From: Hirudo medicinalis
Taxonomy: Eukaryota; Annelida; Clitellata; Hirudinida; Hirudinidae
Length of the DNA: 55,000 nt
Assembly: GCA_011800805.1 (NCBI GenBank)
Contig: MPNW01000007.1
Span: 1 to 55,000 of the forward strand
Reading direction: 5' to 3'
Below, piece after piece: positions 25,386 to 37,990 of the stretch (positions are counted from its first letter, which is position 1; each line of letters begins with the position of its first letter). Position numbers and translations under genes: made by a program. The notes beneath the pieces were generated by a model. The model saw nothing but the letters and a program-made list of their open reading frames with translations, was not told the DNA's origin and did no database searches.

Positions 25386-26534
25386 ATGTCTACACCGGCC
25401 AGGAGACGTTTAATGCGTGACTTTAAAAGGTAGTGTGAGATTTTACTAGATTTAAATGAATATTCAGGAATTATTCAATCTTCATTACTATTATAATGCC
25501 ATTTTGAGAAATGGATCTTAAACATATTAATTAATGTCATCTATAAGGCTTAGAAACGTAATGGTTTAGTACTTTTCATCATTTAACGTTGATTGTTTTT
25601 TCAAAACATTTCGTCAGACTCCAAGAAGATCCACCGGCAGGAGTAAGTGGAGCACCGACAGACAACAACATCATGACGTGGGATGCTGTCATATTTGGGT
25701 AAGAATCTGTGACTTAATGAATTTAAAGTTTGAAATATCAATTTAAATTATATTATTTGTTTATATAAGAACTGGATGTGACACTAATTTGTCAAATTTC
25801 TTACTTCTCGTTATCAATTTTACCTGGCGAATGATGAGGGGTCGTTGTCCTCCGTTCCTATTGAAATAAATCTAAAAATTGTCATTTAAGACCTCAGGAC
25901 ACCCCTTTTGAAGATGGGACTTTCAAACTGACCATCTCTTTCACCGAGGAGTACCCCAACAAACCACCTACGGTCAGGTTCACATCCAAAATGTTCCATC
26001 CAAATGGTTATTTGATATTTGTTTATCAATTTGTATGCTAATTTGGATTTATTATTATTGTTGTTGTTGTTATTGTTATGTTAAGTTATTTAAATTATTT
26101 ATGGCCAATATCCATAATTGCCTTTATTTTATGTGCTTACTTTTCTATAATGTTATTGTAACCTATTTGGTGGTTATTAATATGTTATATGTTTAATGTG
26201 TTACTCTGAATAAATATGGCTTAATGGATCTGATCATTATCTTGCTTGAAGTTTATGCTGATGGAAGCATCTGCCTTGATCTCCTTCAGAACAGATGGAG
26301 CCCCACTTATGATGTTTCAGCCATTTTGACTTCCATTCAGGTTTATTATAGCCATCGCCTTCTCTCCTGGACGATGCCTTGATAATTGGATGCTCTTTTT
26401 TGCAGTCCCTTCTGGACGAACCGAACCCAAACAGTCCGGCGAACAACGTCGCGGCCCAGCTGTACCAAGAGAACAGGAGAGAATATGAAAAGAGGGTTGC
26501 TGCTGTGGTTGAAGAAAGTTGGATCCATAAGTGA
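25386..26534 (+). CDS. UBE2A: ubiquitin-conjugating enzyme E2 A/B (RAD6)
   Basis: An E2 enzyme that with RAD18 monoubiquitinates PCNA and with RNF20/40 (Bre1) monoubiquitinates histone H2B. Exons: 25386-25429, 25618-25698, 25891-26006, 26252-26340, 26406-26534. They join in phase to 459 nt, giving 152 residues, the same length as human UBE2A and UBE2B. The start [20 protein letters not shown] is the canonical N-terminus. The HPN motif (FHPNVYADG) and the catalytic cysteine in GSICLDLL are intact. The C-terminal tail (VVEESWIHK) is short and not acidic like yeast Rad6. A poly(A) signal AATAAA lies at 26825. Confidence 0.97.
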
Positions 26535-27045
26535 TTGGTGTCCTGAAAGCTTATTTTATATATTTTCTGCATTAGTGGACTGGTTTTGAAGTTTTACATT
26601 GACAATATTCAGTGAGAAATTCACATTAATGGATGATAATTGAAATAACCACTAGGCAATTTTGAATTTAACATGTTTCTGACCACTTCCTTGAGACTTG
26701 GTAAGATGTGATAATTTTTGAGGATTTTGGACTTTAAGTCAAGGAGAACTTATTTAGATGTTTCATTTCATAAGTGCTTTGGTCGATGAAGAACAAAGGT
26801 TTTTCGTTCGTAGCATTTTTAGTGAATAAAGTTTTTTCATACGGAAGGAATGACGTAGTCCACCTACTTCGTAGGTATGACCAGACTAGTTAATGACTGC
26901 CCCCTAAGCTCAAATTTTGAGTTGGGCCAAAGTTGATTCATAAGCACGAGAAGAACAAGCGCGAACGGAACCGGTAATGGTTAATCACATAGTTATTAGT
27001 CTACTTAAGCCATTATAAATTAATGCTGTGTTATGTTAAGCTACA

Positions 27046-27900
27046 GTATGATATTGCATGTAGATGAACTTAAAAAGGAGATACAGAGGTAGAAGTGAAT
27101 TCTCGTAAGGAATTCTTGAATTAGCAAATAATGAACAAGGTAATCATGAAAAAACCCTATGGCCCACACAACGAATGGGATGAAATTTAATATTGGATCT
27201 GGCAAAATCGGGTTGAGTCCAATTTCTGGTATCATGTGGACATAAAAGGTTCAGAGTAAAATAGTTATTAAATATTGGAGGTAACATATGATGATGTATT
27301 TGTACATAAACATTGCTGTTTGAAAAAAATGAATTTGATAAATTGACGTAATGTCCAATTTCTTAAATGAATCTCCAGTATGAGACTGTAAGGTAATAAA
27401 GAAATGACACGAACAACTTTTTTTGAAATTTAAATAGTGGGAGTAAATATGAGGGATAATTAGCTGCCCAAACAGCATTAGAATAATTAAAGTTTGGATA
27501 CAGAAGAGAGTAATCGAGAATAAGGGCTGTTTTTTTATCAATGAAACAACGAATATGGGAAATGACATCAACAGTTTTGGAGACCTTACTTATTACATGT
27601 TCAATGTGAGGTTTAAATGACAAATGTTGGTCAATTATAACACCCAAGAATTTACAAGAGTTAACTCGGCCGATTTGCAATCACAAATGCAAATGGAGAG
27701 ACTGTCACGATTAATTTTTTTCTTGTTGAATGAAATAATATATAAGAGGGTGTGTGTTTGCGACGAATATTTACACCTTTGCAGTATTTTAAGCATGGCA
27801 AATTTTGCAATAACATGACTTTTATTTAACTTTTTTTGTCTATTTAAAATGACTAAGGTGGTTAGATTCACTTTTATTGATCTAAACATAAACAATACTG
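27046..27900 (-). mobile_element. non-LTR retrotransposon remnant, C-terminal RT part
   Basis: Minus-strand frames encode the end of a Jockey-like reverse transcriptase: SCKFLGVIIDQHLSFKPHI (about 27590-27650), then SNAVWAANYPSYLLPLFKFQ (about 27430-27490) and IYQIHFFQTAMFMYKY (about 27300-27345). Frame changes separate the blocks, the catalytic core is absent and no ends were found. It lies between UBE2A and the first exon of TRAPPC13. Confidence 0.82.
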
Positions 27901-27919
27901 GACTGGTTTATTGTGTGAA

Positions 27920-30900
27920 ATGGATCAACTTAAAGATAAAGAGCATCTGTTGGCTTTAAAGGGTCTGCTTTTACTTTGCTTTGTATTTGCACCAGCTAGA
28001 AGATATGACTTTTAAAATGAAGTCCATTTCGTTATCTTGGGTTGTGTTTCGGTGCTATCTGCTCGTAACGATTACATTGTAATTTGGATGAATAATAAAC
28101 AGACCTTAACCAAATCCTAGGAATTAAGAATGACTTGCACAACTAAAATTTATTTACACCTTGTATAGTTTATTTGCAATCTGAATTATTTCTCTCAGTC
28201 ATGATTTATATTATTTATTACTTATATTTATTTTTATTACTTTTTTTTATATTTATTACTTATATTATTTATTACACCTGTAGTATTTGATAAAATTGTT
28301 GTCAAGTTAGATTTATCTCACAAATTTAAATTGATTTGCTGCCACAGATATGTCTCAATTAAAACAATGTTTCAGTCATGAGACTCACAAAGCCAACCCT
28401 CTTGGTCACGGTGCCAAGGCTACAGTGTGACCCCTGGGATCTGCCAAAAGACTCTTTTGAGCACAACAACAAACTTGAACTGAATGTTTTGCCAAGATTT
28501 CAGAGCGTGACTCTTGAAGAATTGCTTTTATTGCCTCAAAACTTTGGGTTTGTTGTTATTATTAAATTTATTTGAGTACTCTATATTACAGATCCATCAA
28601 ACCAATGTTACTCTGAAATAAGATCAGTTGTGTCATTCCTATGGAATTTTTTGTTGTCTGTTTAGGTCGCACATGAATAATTATCACAAACCAATGTCAC
28701 AACTTTGTAGAACCAGTGGCTGTTGCTAGATCTTAAGCTGTTGATAATGAATACCATTTTTTACTAGGAACATCTTTCTCGGTGAAACGTTTTCAAGTTA
28801 TGTGAGCATCAACAATGGCAGTGGCCAGACTTGCCATGATATTACAGTCAAGGTAGGTAAAATGTAAGAGATTAAATGCCTTTTGGATTTTAATGTTTTT
28901 TTTTTTTAATGTAAAATCATCTGATTATTATGTTTGAAATGAATACATTACAATTACATGTTTAAGAAAAAAAATGGATTTCTCCTGGTTTTGATTATCA
29001 CTTTGTAAGTAACATTCCTGTAAGGCTCAGTGTTTTGGAAGGATGGGGTCCCATTTAACTTTATGTTAATAATAACAACACAATTATAATTTATAAATAA
29101 ATAAATAATGTCAATATTATTGTTATTATTTTAGGGCTGCTTTTGATAATTTTTGAAAGAATTTTATTTTGATAAAAGCTGAGCACAACAGCGATAATAA
29201 GCAGGAATAACGATGAAGAAGATATTTAATACTTTAATTAGTATTTTTATAAAATCAAAATCCATTCTGTCCAATCATTCATATTTTGCCAGGCTGAACT
29301 TCAGACTTCATCTCAGAGAGTGATGCTTTCGAGGGCAGGCAGCATGTCAAGGTCAGAATTGGAGCCTGGTGAGAGCATTGACGAGATCATCCACCACGAA
29401 GTTAAAGAACTCGGAACCCACATGTGAGCATCTCGTGTTATGCCATTGTTGGCATTTCTGTATGTTCTTGTATGTAGGGTTCTGTTGTTATCATTCACTT
29501 TTATGGCACACAAACAGATTGATGTGCACTGTGACATACTCAAATGCTGTGGGGGAGAGCTTGAATTTCAGAAAGTTTTTCAAGTTTCACGTGAGTTTTT
29601 CAAGAAGTTCTTGTCAATTGATTGTCATTTGTTGAAGGAAATATATGTTGTGACTTATTATCAGCTATGGGAAATGTTTTTGTATATGGAATGGACTTAT
29701 TTGTTGCTTTAAATTGAATTTATTTTGTACGAACAAGTTTTAAGTCACCGTGTTTGCCTGCACAGGTTCTGAAACCTCTGGACGTAAAAACAAAATTTTA
29801 CAACACAGATGTAAGTCATAAGACATTTCATTGCAAGACCTTTTTTTCATTTCATAAAACTTCTAACTAATTTGATCTAAAAATCTAGATTGGAGATGTT
29901 TATTTGGAGGCTCAAATTCAGAACCAAACCTTGGGTCCAATTTTTCTGGAGAAAGTCATTCTTGAACCATGCCATCCATATGCAGTTGAGCCATTGAATT
30001 CTTTGCCAGGCAGCAACAAGTTGAGAGATTTTACAAGTTTGCAGCTAAAATTTGAAGTTTAATATTTTTTCTGTTCCTAGGCAAGACAGCGTGTTTGAGC
30101 CATTCAACTACATCGGTTCTCAAGATACGAAACAGTATTTATACAGACTACTGAACAGAGGATCAACATCTCTGCCAAGCGACTCCAAGGAAGATGTTGA
30201 TGCTCAAACTCAAACATCAAATCTCAGTCAGAGTCCCTCATCCTCTCCTCACCACCTGCAGGTCAACAAGGGCATAACCAACATGGGGAAACTTGACATC
30301 ATTTGGAAGTCATGCATGGGTGAAAAGGGGAGATTGCAGACTAGTCAACTGCAAAAGGTGACCCATGGCAGTGGAGACATGAGGGTTACTGTTGTGGAGG
30401 CACCTGGGGAAGTGATGGTTGGGAAGATGTGTCCGATCGTGGTTTGCATCACAAACTGCTGGTAAGTGGGGCACATATTGTTTTAAATGTTTGTGAAATA
30501 TTTCATAGAAGTATCTGCATAAACATTTGGAAATGTTCCTGTTTTTTTTCATTTTTCAGTGAGCGTTCAATGGATTTGGTCGTGATGTTGCACAACAACA
30601 ACAAGTTTGGCTTTTCCTGGATTGGAGTCAGTGGCCAGAAGATTGGGAAACTGGAAAGCGGTTCAAGTGTTGACCTCAACTTTGACATTATGACCCTCAC
30701 CTCTGGGCTGATTGTGAGTTCATAAGTTAGATTAATTCAGCTATTCCCTATTTATAACATTCATGAGTTGAGATTAAATTCTTTAATTTATTAAAACTAT
30801 ATTATAATTATAATTATCTTCAGAGCATCTCTGGTCTCCACATTACCGACCAATTCCTTAAAAGGACCTATGAGCACGATGACTTTTTCCAAATTCTTTC

Positions 30901-30931
30901 CCATGTCTCTCATGGTGATGTAATTAACTGA
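27920..30931 (+). CDS. TRAPPC13: trafficking protein particle complex subunit 13
   Basis: A subunit of metazoan TRAPP complexes, which act as exchange factors for Rab GTPases in ER-Golgi transport and autophagy. Exons: 27920-27962, 28376-28547, 28768-28852, 29293-29423, 29518-29590, 29766-29810, 29889-30019, 30081-30461, 30560-30713, 30824-30931. All phases agree, giving 1323 nt and 440 residues. Landmarks along the protein are KEHLLALKVMRLTKPTLL, PQNFGNIFLGETFSSYVS, LKPLDVKTKFYN, GRLQTSQLQ and LKRTYEHDDF. The 43-nt first exon was identified because it supplies the conserved HLLALK start and the right phase. A serine/glutamine-rich insert after GSQDTKQYLYRL (exon 30081-30461) is longer than I would expect. 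No clear poly(A) signal was found close to the stop. Confidence 0.95.
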
Positions 30932-31454
30932 AATTGTAGCTAAAAATGGAACATTCCTGTGGAAATGGAGCTGAAGTTCAACTGTCCACAAGTTTATTAA
31001 GTTATTTTGTCTCTATCAACTTTAGAGATAAGTATGAAGACTGCCATTATTTGGCATTTTTGAACAATTGAAACAATTCAGAAAACATAATTAGATTACA
31101 CATCACCTGTTAGAGAATGCAATATAAATATGTAATTACTTTTTTGAATGATGGCAAGATATAAATTTCACTTTATATTTTAAAAATCTCGATATAAGTC
31201 TAATTATAATTCGCTTAACAATATAAATATTATTTTCGAATGCCTCTATTTTTGTGTGCCTCTTTTGAGATATTTGCATTTTTTTTCCTAACGGATGATT
31301 TTCAAACTTGCACTTTAGAGTTTTAAAGCTTAATCTAACTAAAATCAATCAAACCAAGTTTGGATTAAATTGAGAAAAATTAACGTAATATTAAATTGTT
31401 TACAAATATTGGCTATTAAATTTACAGCTTGAGTCATTCTTTTGGACAATTTAA

Positions 31455-31728
31455 GTTATTAAGCCATGCAAATTAGCTCAGAGGGCTGCATTCCTGCATG
31501 CAGTGGTAACAGCAACAGCTGTAATACATCTCAATTTTTGAAACCCGGCTTGCAGTGCCACAAGCGTCCTTGTTTTTATTAACGTCCGTTACATATCTGG
31601 ATGATTAGGACGGTGCTCCCGCAACTGGATTCGAATTCATGTCACAAGCGCCCTTGGGGAGCATATATAAGTGATTAAAAACAAAACAAAAAGCCTCTGA
31701 CGCTGTGTGTAAGGTACTACATTAATTA
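31455..31728 (+). repeat. possible tRNA-derived SINE
   Basis: AATTAGCTCAGAGGGCTGC (about 31469) resembles a tRNA D-arm and box A. GGATTCGAATTC (about 31625) resembles the T-arm and box B, but is some 155 bp away, so this is no intact tRNA. The stretch ends near the dispersed GCCTCTGACGCTG motif at 31693. A second full copy was not found in the window. Confidence 0.35.
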
Positions 31729-32125
31729 ACCACATTTACATAGCAATCTTAAGTAAATTTTCAGCATGTCTTCATGGGGTATGTCAGCAAATAAAGTCAT
31801 TCAAAGAATCACAAGCGTGACCTCCTGGTAATATGAAAATGCAATGAATCTCAGTGATGAAGCAAAATAATGCTTTTATGTGAGAAACATGTTGTGATAT
31901 GAGAGTCCATATCTTTGGGGGTTAAATTTAATTTTGACATTTATTGGTAGTATTAAATACTGAAATAATAACATGATCAGTAAGAACTGAATGCAACAAT
32001 AAGGCCACACGCATCCTACATAAACCGCATGCAGTTTGATTTTGAATCAGAATGCAAAAATAAAATGTCATTTACAGTTTGCAAGAGTGAAGAGATGTTG
32101 AAATTTTTTTTTGTAAACTAACAAC

Positions 32126-35100
32126 TTATGCGAGGTAGTTGTAAGTGTTACTTTGACCTTTAGCCCTCTCCAAATACTGTCTTACTATTAGATCTTCAAC
32201 AATCCTTTCAATGAAATGATGATTCGGTACGAAATTCGCGATGATCTGATTCATCACATCATTCAAAAGTTCCTCATGAGTCATTGTTTTCTTGGCTTTC
32301 ATGATCCTAACTACGAGGGCTTGAAGATATAATTTCCTATCCTCCACAACCGATTTTGTTGTTACCTTAGCTTCCTGGGTGGCCTCCTCTATAATAGGCA
32401 TCAACTTGAATTTTTCTCTTTTATTTTCATATTGATGATTCAAGCTGAACTTTGACTTTCCGATTTCGTCCTTTAAATATAAAGAATTCAAAATGTATGT
32501 TCTTACTTTTAAGCAATTTTTAAACACAAATATAGATTATCTTTAACACTCACATTGGACAACAGAATACCGTAAGTCGACAGAAATTGCACATATTTAA
32601 GGAGGTCCTCTGCATCGATGTTGGTCATAGTCCTTATTTCTTCAAATGTGGCTGCTTCCACATTGTTGAATATGGCCAAAATAGCGGTTACGACCACTGA
32701 TGCTAGAATTGTGTAGCTTTTACTCAAATAATTGAGATTAATGTCACAAGTACTCAAAGCGTGATTCCAATAAAGTTTTCGACCATTAAAGGTTTTCGAA
32801 TAAAATTCGTTGAAATATTGAGAGGCATTTGCAAGTTCTTGGGGAACCAAAAGCGAAGATATTCTTGCTTTTATTGGCCACAATCCACTCTGAAAAAAAC
32901 ATATTGTTTTGTTATTCTGTTAATCACATAAGATATTGCAATAAGTTGTGCCAACCTGCATGATTAATACGTTGAACGACAAAGTGAGGCCAACTTCGAC
33001 ATTAAATTTCGAGGTTAATTCTTTACTCAGTACATTGTCTGATATCATTTTTTTTAAATTTTTCACAAATATGTAACCGCAATTTGACTACAAATTTAAA
33101 GCGAATATATCAAATCTGGAAGTTAAAATCTTTAAAATTGTTTCAATTTAAAATTCCTACTTTCAACTTATCGATCAGCATTTCCTCTGCTTCCACAGAT
33201 TGTGACGATGAAAGGATCAATCTTTCGGACAAACTTTTAGAATAAAGCTGTTGATTTGTAAAGTGAATTTATAAGTTCAAATCCAAAATGAACAAACCAA
33301 AATGTTGTTTATACCTTGCCAAAGATGTCTATATCATCTATAAAGCGGAATAAGGTGATGATATCGTCAAACTTCTTTTCCAATTCAACTTTATTCAATC
33401 CATTTGTTCCAGTTCTCATAAAGTTATCACAGTAATTTGCAAGCTGATTGAAATAAAAATTAAAATTTTTGATGTTTAAATTATGAAATAACTTCATTCT
33501 TTGTAATATATTAAAATAATTGGACTTACTAGATCTGGTATTGGCAAAATGTTCACATCCGCATCTGGTTTTGTAGACTTGCGGCATACATTTTTAGAGA
33601 TTTATTATTTTGAGTTTTAAACACTAAATCGCAAAATGAATCCTCTTACCTTTTCAGCGTTTAATGTCATGTTAATGGCTTTGGAAATCCCCTGACGAGA
33701 TAAGGAACTAATTAACCCTATTATAAGTTAATGTTAAAGTCCCACTGAAGAGATGAATGTAGATAGACTGACCTTATCCAATGCAGACAATATCTCTTTG
33801 GCCGAATCAAACACATTGGCAATGTAGTTCGTTTCTTCACGATATTTTGTGATGAAAGTTTCACAAAATTTGGAAGCATCACATGTTTTTCGCAAGTTGC
33901 AGAAGATGACTTCTTCGTGAAATTGCAATTCTTTTTTCAAACAATTCATTACTTCCGGTGATTGCTTCACCAAAATGTATATTTTCTTCAGATCTTAAAA
34001 CATGACACAATGTTACTCGAACCTGCTTTAAAATCTATTTAATAAATAAAAATAGCTAACCATCCGGTTTATGAAATTCTGCGAGATTCTCGAATTCGAG
34101 AAGTGGTTCTTGAAGTCCAAAGTGACAATTGATCAAATTATCTCTCAATGTGTCCACCACATCCTCAACAGTCTCTGGTAGAAATCGTTTGGCAATTTCG
34201 ACCTCATAATCCAAGATCTCGACGCACTTTTTAATATATTCACGTGTTGAAATCATTGATATGGATTTGCATGATTCTTCGTGGTAGTAGTCTTTTAATA
34301 TGAGGATGTAAGGTTCCTTCACTAAACCTTTGAAAAGCTGTGACGAGCAATTAGGTTACGATATGGCATTCCTAATTTTTTATTACAATTTCTATCACAA
34401 AATATAATAATAATAATAGTTAATTTATAATGCGCCATTTGCATAGCGTCAGAGGCGCCTAAATCATATCATTTTAATATAGTATTAATTTTAATACCTG
34501 TCTTTCACAATACCCCAGTTTTGCTTCCAAATTAGCGATTGAATCAAGAAGCATTTTTATAAACATTGCTGCTCTTTCCATGTCAGCTTCTTTTCTATAA
34601 AATGTGAAATATTGATATTAATTTTCATAATTGAAATTATTTCTCATCACGCTAGACGAAACGAACTTTCTCAAAAATTTAAAAACTGATCCAATAATTG
34701 CCCTTTTCATGTCATTCATCTTTACTTCCCAGATATTCATCATTATCTGAAATTTGAAAGTTAATCGTAATCTTAAAAATGTAAACATTTGTGACAAACT
34801 GTTTACCACTTACTTTGTAGATAGTCTCTTTTGGTTTAAAATAATTACAGGTTTCATACCAATTATTATTTAAAATCTTTTCTTTTCTTATTTCGCCGTT
34901 GTGCCACATTCTAGAAATAAAAATCAAATCAACTTCAAAAAACACTAAGAATTAGGTTTCCTTATTAAAAGTCACAGGAGATAAGTTTCATAATAACACA
35001 ATTTGATGTATAAAAAATAATAGGTATTTGATTTTATCAATTCTTAAGAAAAGCAACAAATATCTTGCCTAAACAGTGTGTCCAGGTTTTCAGAGGATGT

Positions 35101-35713
35101 CAGGTACTTGTTCCAGCTTTCAAAATACTCCTCCAAGCCTTTGAGCTCGTCGTCAAAAGTGATTGTCTAAATAGGTTGAATTAAATTAAGATTTTAATCG
35201 GATTAGAATTTAAAAAATCTTTACTCACCGAAAATTTGTCTTTGACGAAGGTCGTGATGAGACCTATGACATATTGATAAATGCCAGCGATGTCCAAGCC
35301 AGAGCGTTTGGTTTTCACGAACAAGCTAAGTGCAAAATAAGTAACTTTATATAAAAGTAAAATTAACGTATGTGTTTAATATTTATTACGCTCGGGAACG
35401 GTTAAAGGATAAATGAAATATTAATGTCAATTTTTAAAATGAAATCGCCTTCGATATATTTTAGAATGTTTTGACCAAGTAGCAAACAATAATTACAAAT
35501 TAAAGCTCATCAAAACTTAATTGTCAATTTAAGAATGTCTGATCTGGGGACCTACTTGACTACTTCCATCCTCCTTGACCGACTGCAAGGAATGTGATGT
35601 AAGATTTCTTCTACCGCTTTTCCAATTTCTGCAACATGCCCATCCATATCTTTGGCGATACAACCAATAGCAATTTTATACTTAAATGCGCACATCTCTT
35701 GAATGAGGTCCAT
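32126..35713 (-). CDS. CUL2: cullin-2-like E3 ligase scaffold
   Basis: A scaffold of elongin BC/VHL-box ubiquitin ligases. Exons: 35713-35556, 35325-35229, 35166-35069, 34910-34814, 34746-34667, 34594-34498, 34337-34061, 33993-33773, 33691-33650, 33577-33530, 33443-33315, 33247-33161, 33087-32956, 32889-32554, 32470-32126. All 15 join in phase to 2244 nt, giving 747 residues; human CUL2 has 745. The cullin homology region is clear (FRFIDDIDIFGK, FNGRKLYWNH), and the neddylation site VRIMKAKK puts the acceptor lysine near residue 691. The C-terminus NTYNYLA matches the family. The N-terminal half is strongly diverged, so adaptor choice (CUL2 or CUL5 type) is less sure. One intron has a GC donor (35068). 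AATAAA on the minus strand lies at about 31945. Confidence 0.88.
34421..34459 (-). repeat. short dispersed motif, copy 2 (inverted)
   Basis: On the minus strand it reads GGCGCCTCTGACGCT, then ATGCAAATGGCGCA and TATAAATTA. It shares both halves with the copy at 18216-18253. It lies in a CUL2 intron. Confidence 0.6.
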
Positions 35714-36825
35714 CTTTGTAAAAGGTTAGGCTAGATTGAAAGAAATAAAAATCCTTAACGCCAAAACTGTTTATTTGACGGCAGCAGTGGTTTCAGCGCA
35801 CTTAATTCAGTTATGATCCTTTATTTCTGAAAGAAGGCTGAATTAAAAAACGATCATATAGTTGAATAATTTTAAAATAAAAATTTTAAAAAGCAATATC
35901 AAAATAAATTGCAAGGTGCTACGAGGCGAAATGAGAAATTTAAAAAACAAGTTATAATTAATTACCTATGGTTTGAAAAGGTGAAGTGTGGTCGGGGACT
36001 TTGTGTTATCCCAATCGACATGAAGCCTTTTTTGCGCGTTCCATGAGAAAACAGAAATAAATTCATCTCAATAATATTCAAATTTGACAAACCCACAAAA
36101 GTTCCATGAAAGGCATTTGGCAAAGGGATTCTATAGGCAATTCGACCTTATAAACTCCAAAAAACACCAAAACCTATTTAGCAAACCAAAAGTAACTTGA
36201 AAAGAAACAAGGCATGCTTGTAAGCTCAATGGGTTGTGATCATGGAGATTACAGGATTTTGTAATTGCGAGGGTGTTAACCAACAGGTGGTGCATCTGGC
36301 CAGCTTGTTATCTGACGACCTTTGATGCTTATCCAGACATGTATTTACACATACCTGGTCGCTTGTGAGTGTACTGTCGGGGTGCAGCTCCAGGGGAATG
36401 CCTTCATTCAAAATGTTGGCGGGGGGCTGAAATGGTTGAAGGTAATTAACTCCCTGGTCATGATCCTGCATGCGGTGATATTGACATAACTCGCAATGTG
36501 TCATGTTCGCAAAACGGCCTTCACAGCCTGGGAGCGCCCTTAACAAATGGTTGTAGTGTCTTCACTCCCGCTTCAGACATACAAGGCCATCAAAATATTG
36601 ATTAACTTTGAGATAATTGATTTCTAAGTTGCTACTTTAGTTTAATATCATTGAATTTGTCATCTCTTTTTTAACATTTAATTTATTGCGCGAAAATATT
36701 TCAACGAAAATTCCAGAGATAATCACAAACATATGGTTGCATGACGAATTAAAATTTTTTCCCAACCAAATTTTCATTTAGTTATCACGAAATTATGGTG
36801 TCTTCATTGTTTAGGTTCTCATTGT
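35714..36825. other. CUL2 upstream region, no gene recognised
   Basis: This should contain the CUL2 promoter. A 106-codon minus-strand open frame (36226-36546) with six cysteines in its N-terminal part is present, but I see no family match, splice support or conserved motif; it could equally be repeat-derived. Confidence 0.35.
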
Positions 36826-36829
36826 AGCT

Positions 36830-37990
36830 TATTTCTTCACGATATTTTGTGATGAATGTTTCACAAAAGTTGTTAATTTTTAATTTGCACTAAAGTGGCT
36901 TCCCAGCAAGCACAAGAAATCGGGACTTCCCACTCGGGAAGAAAAGCGGGGCCCGATTAGGCAGCCCACCGGGGCCCCGCTGGTTTATGACCGCGGGCAC
37001 CAGTCGGGTCACTCGTACCCGTGACACTCGGGTAGCCCGCTGGGTTAGAAATATCATTAATTATGAATAAAATTTATCTTATACACATACATGCACACAA
37101 ACACATATACACATTATTTTCCGGCGGGGATAAGCAACTGGGCTACGCACGGGATCCTTGTGGGCTCTTTGACACATTAACGAGCTTCTTTCCCCCACGG
37201 GTCCCGACCCTATCCCGGCTGGGTTCTTCGTGTAATTGCAGTTAGTTTTTCAAGCAATTCATTGCTTCCGGTGATTAAAATTGTCAATCCGTATATTTTC
37301 TTCAAATCTAAAAACATGGCGCAATTTAACTCGTATCTGCTTCAAAATTATCTTTTTTTAAAAACAAACCTTCTCGTCCAAGAAATTCTTCAAAAGTTTT
37401 GAATTCGGAAAGCAGGACCTTTAAGTGATCTATGATCAAAGTATACCTCCATGACATCCTCAACCGACTCTGGTAGAAATCGTTCGGCAATTTCAACCTC
37501 AAAATCCAAGATATCGACACATTTTTGAATGTATTCACGGCATGTGAGCGTTAATAAGACAAGGCGGGATTCTTCTCGATAGTGGTCTCTTAATAAGCGG
37601 GAGTACGGGTCCTCCATAACACTTTTGTAAAGCTGCTAAGAATAATAATTATACAATATTTGCATTCTGCATTCGTTGACTTATGTCGCATATTTTAATT
37701 TGTAATACAAAATATTACGATATATACCTCTCTTTCACAAAATCCTTGTTTCGATTCCAAATTAGCGATTGAATCAAGAAGCATTTTTATTGACGTTGCT
37801 GCTCTTTTCATGTCAGCTTCTTTTTTATAAAATGTCTGACATTGATATTAATGATCATAATTGAATTTACATCTCAGCACATTAGACGAAACGAACTCAA
37901 ATTTCTAGAAACTGATCCAATCATTTCCTTTTTTACGTTGAACATTTTTTCTGACCAGATCTTCGTCATAGCGTGACATTTTACATTCAA
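36830..37990 (-). pseudogene. partial tandem duplicate of CUL2, broken
   Basis: Four consecutive CUL2 exons and parts of their introns recur in the same order and strand, upstream of the intact gene. 37870-37990 matches the exon 34667-34746 region, 37738-37840 matches 34498-34594, 37380-37636 matches 34061-34337, and the split block 36830-36898 plus 37240-37310 matches 33773-33993. The third block still reads well (YIQKCVDILDFEVEIAERFL) but then shifts frame. The last block is interrupted by a GC-rich insertion. No start exon or C-terminal cullin domain is present, so it cannot make a cullin. Confidence 0.85.
36899..37239. mobile_element. GC-rich insertion in the CUL2 duplicate
   Basis: About 340 bp interrupts the duplicated CUL2 exon. 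It has GC-rich ends (CCCGATTAGGCAGCCCACC and GGGTCCCGACCCTATCCCGG) around a short AT-rich centre with a CA-rich run (37081-37110). Related phrases (CCCGGG, GCTGGGTT) recur within it. No open frame of interest was found. It is probably a non-autonomous element or foldback; no family is assigned. Confidence 0.5.

Noticed and set aside
31460..31650. A functional tRNA gene
   Set aside because: The A-box-like and B-box-like parts are about 155 bp apart and no cloverleaf can be drawn.
36226..36546. 106-codon minus-strand frame with several cysteines
   Set aside because: The cysteines form no clear zinc-binding pattern and no homologue is recognised. Noted only within the CUL2 upstream region.
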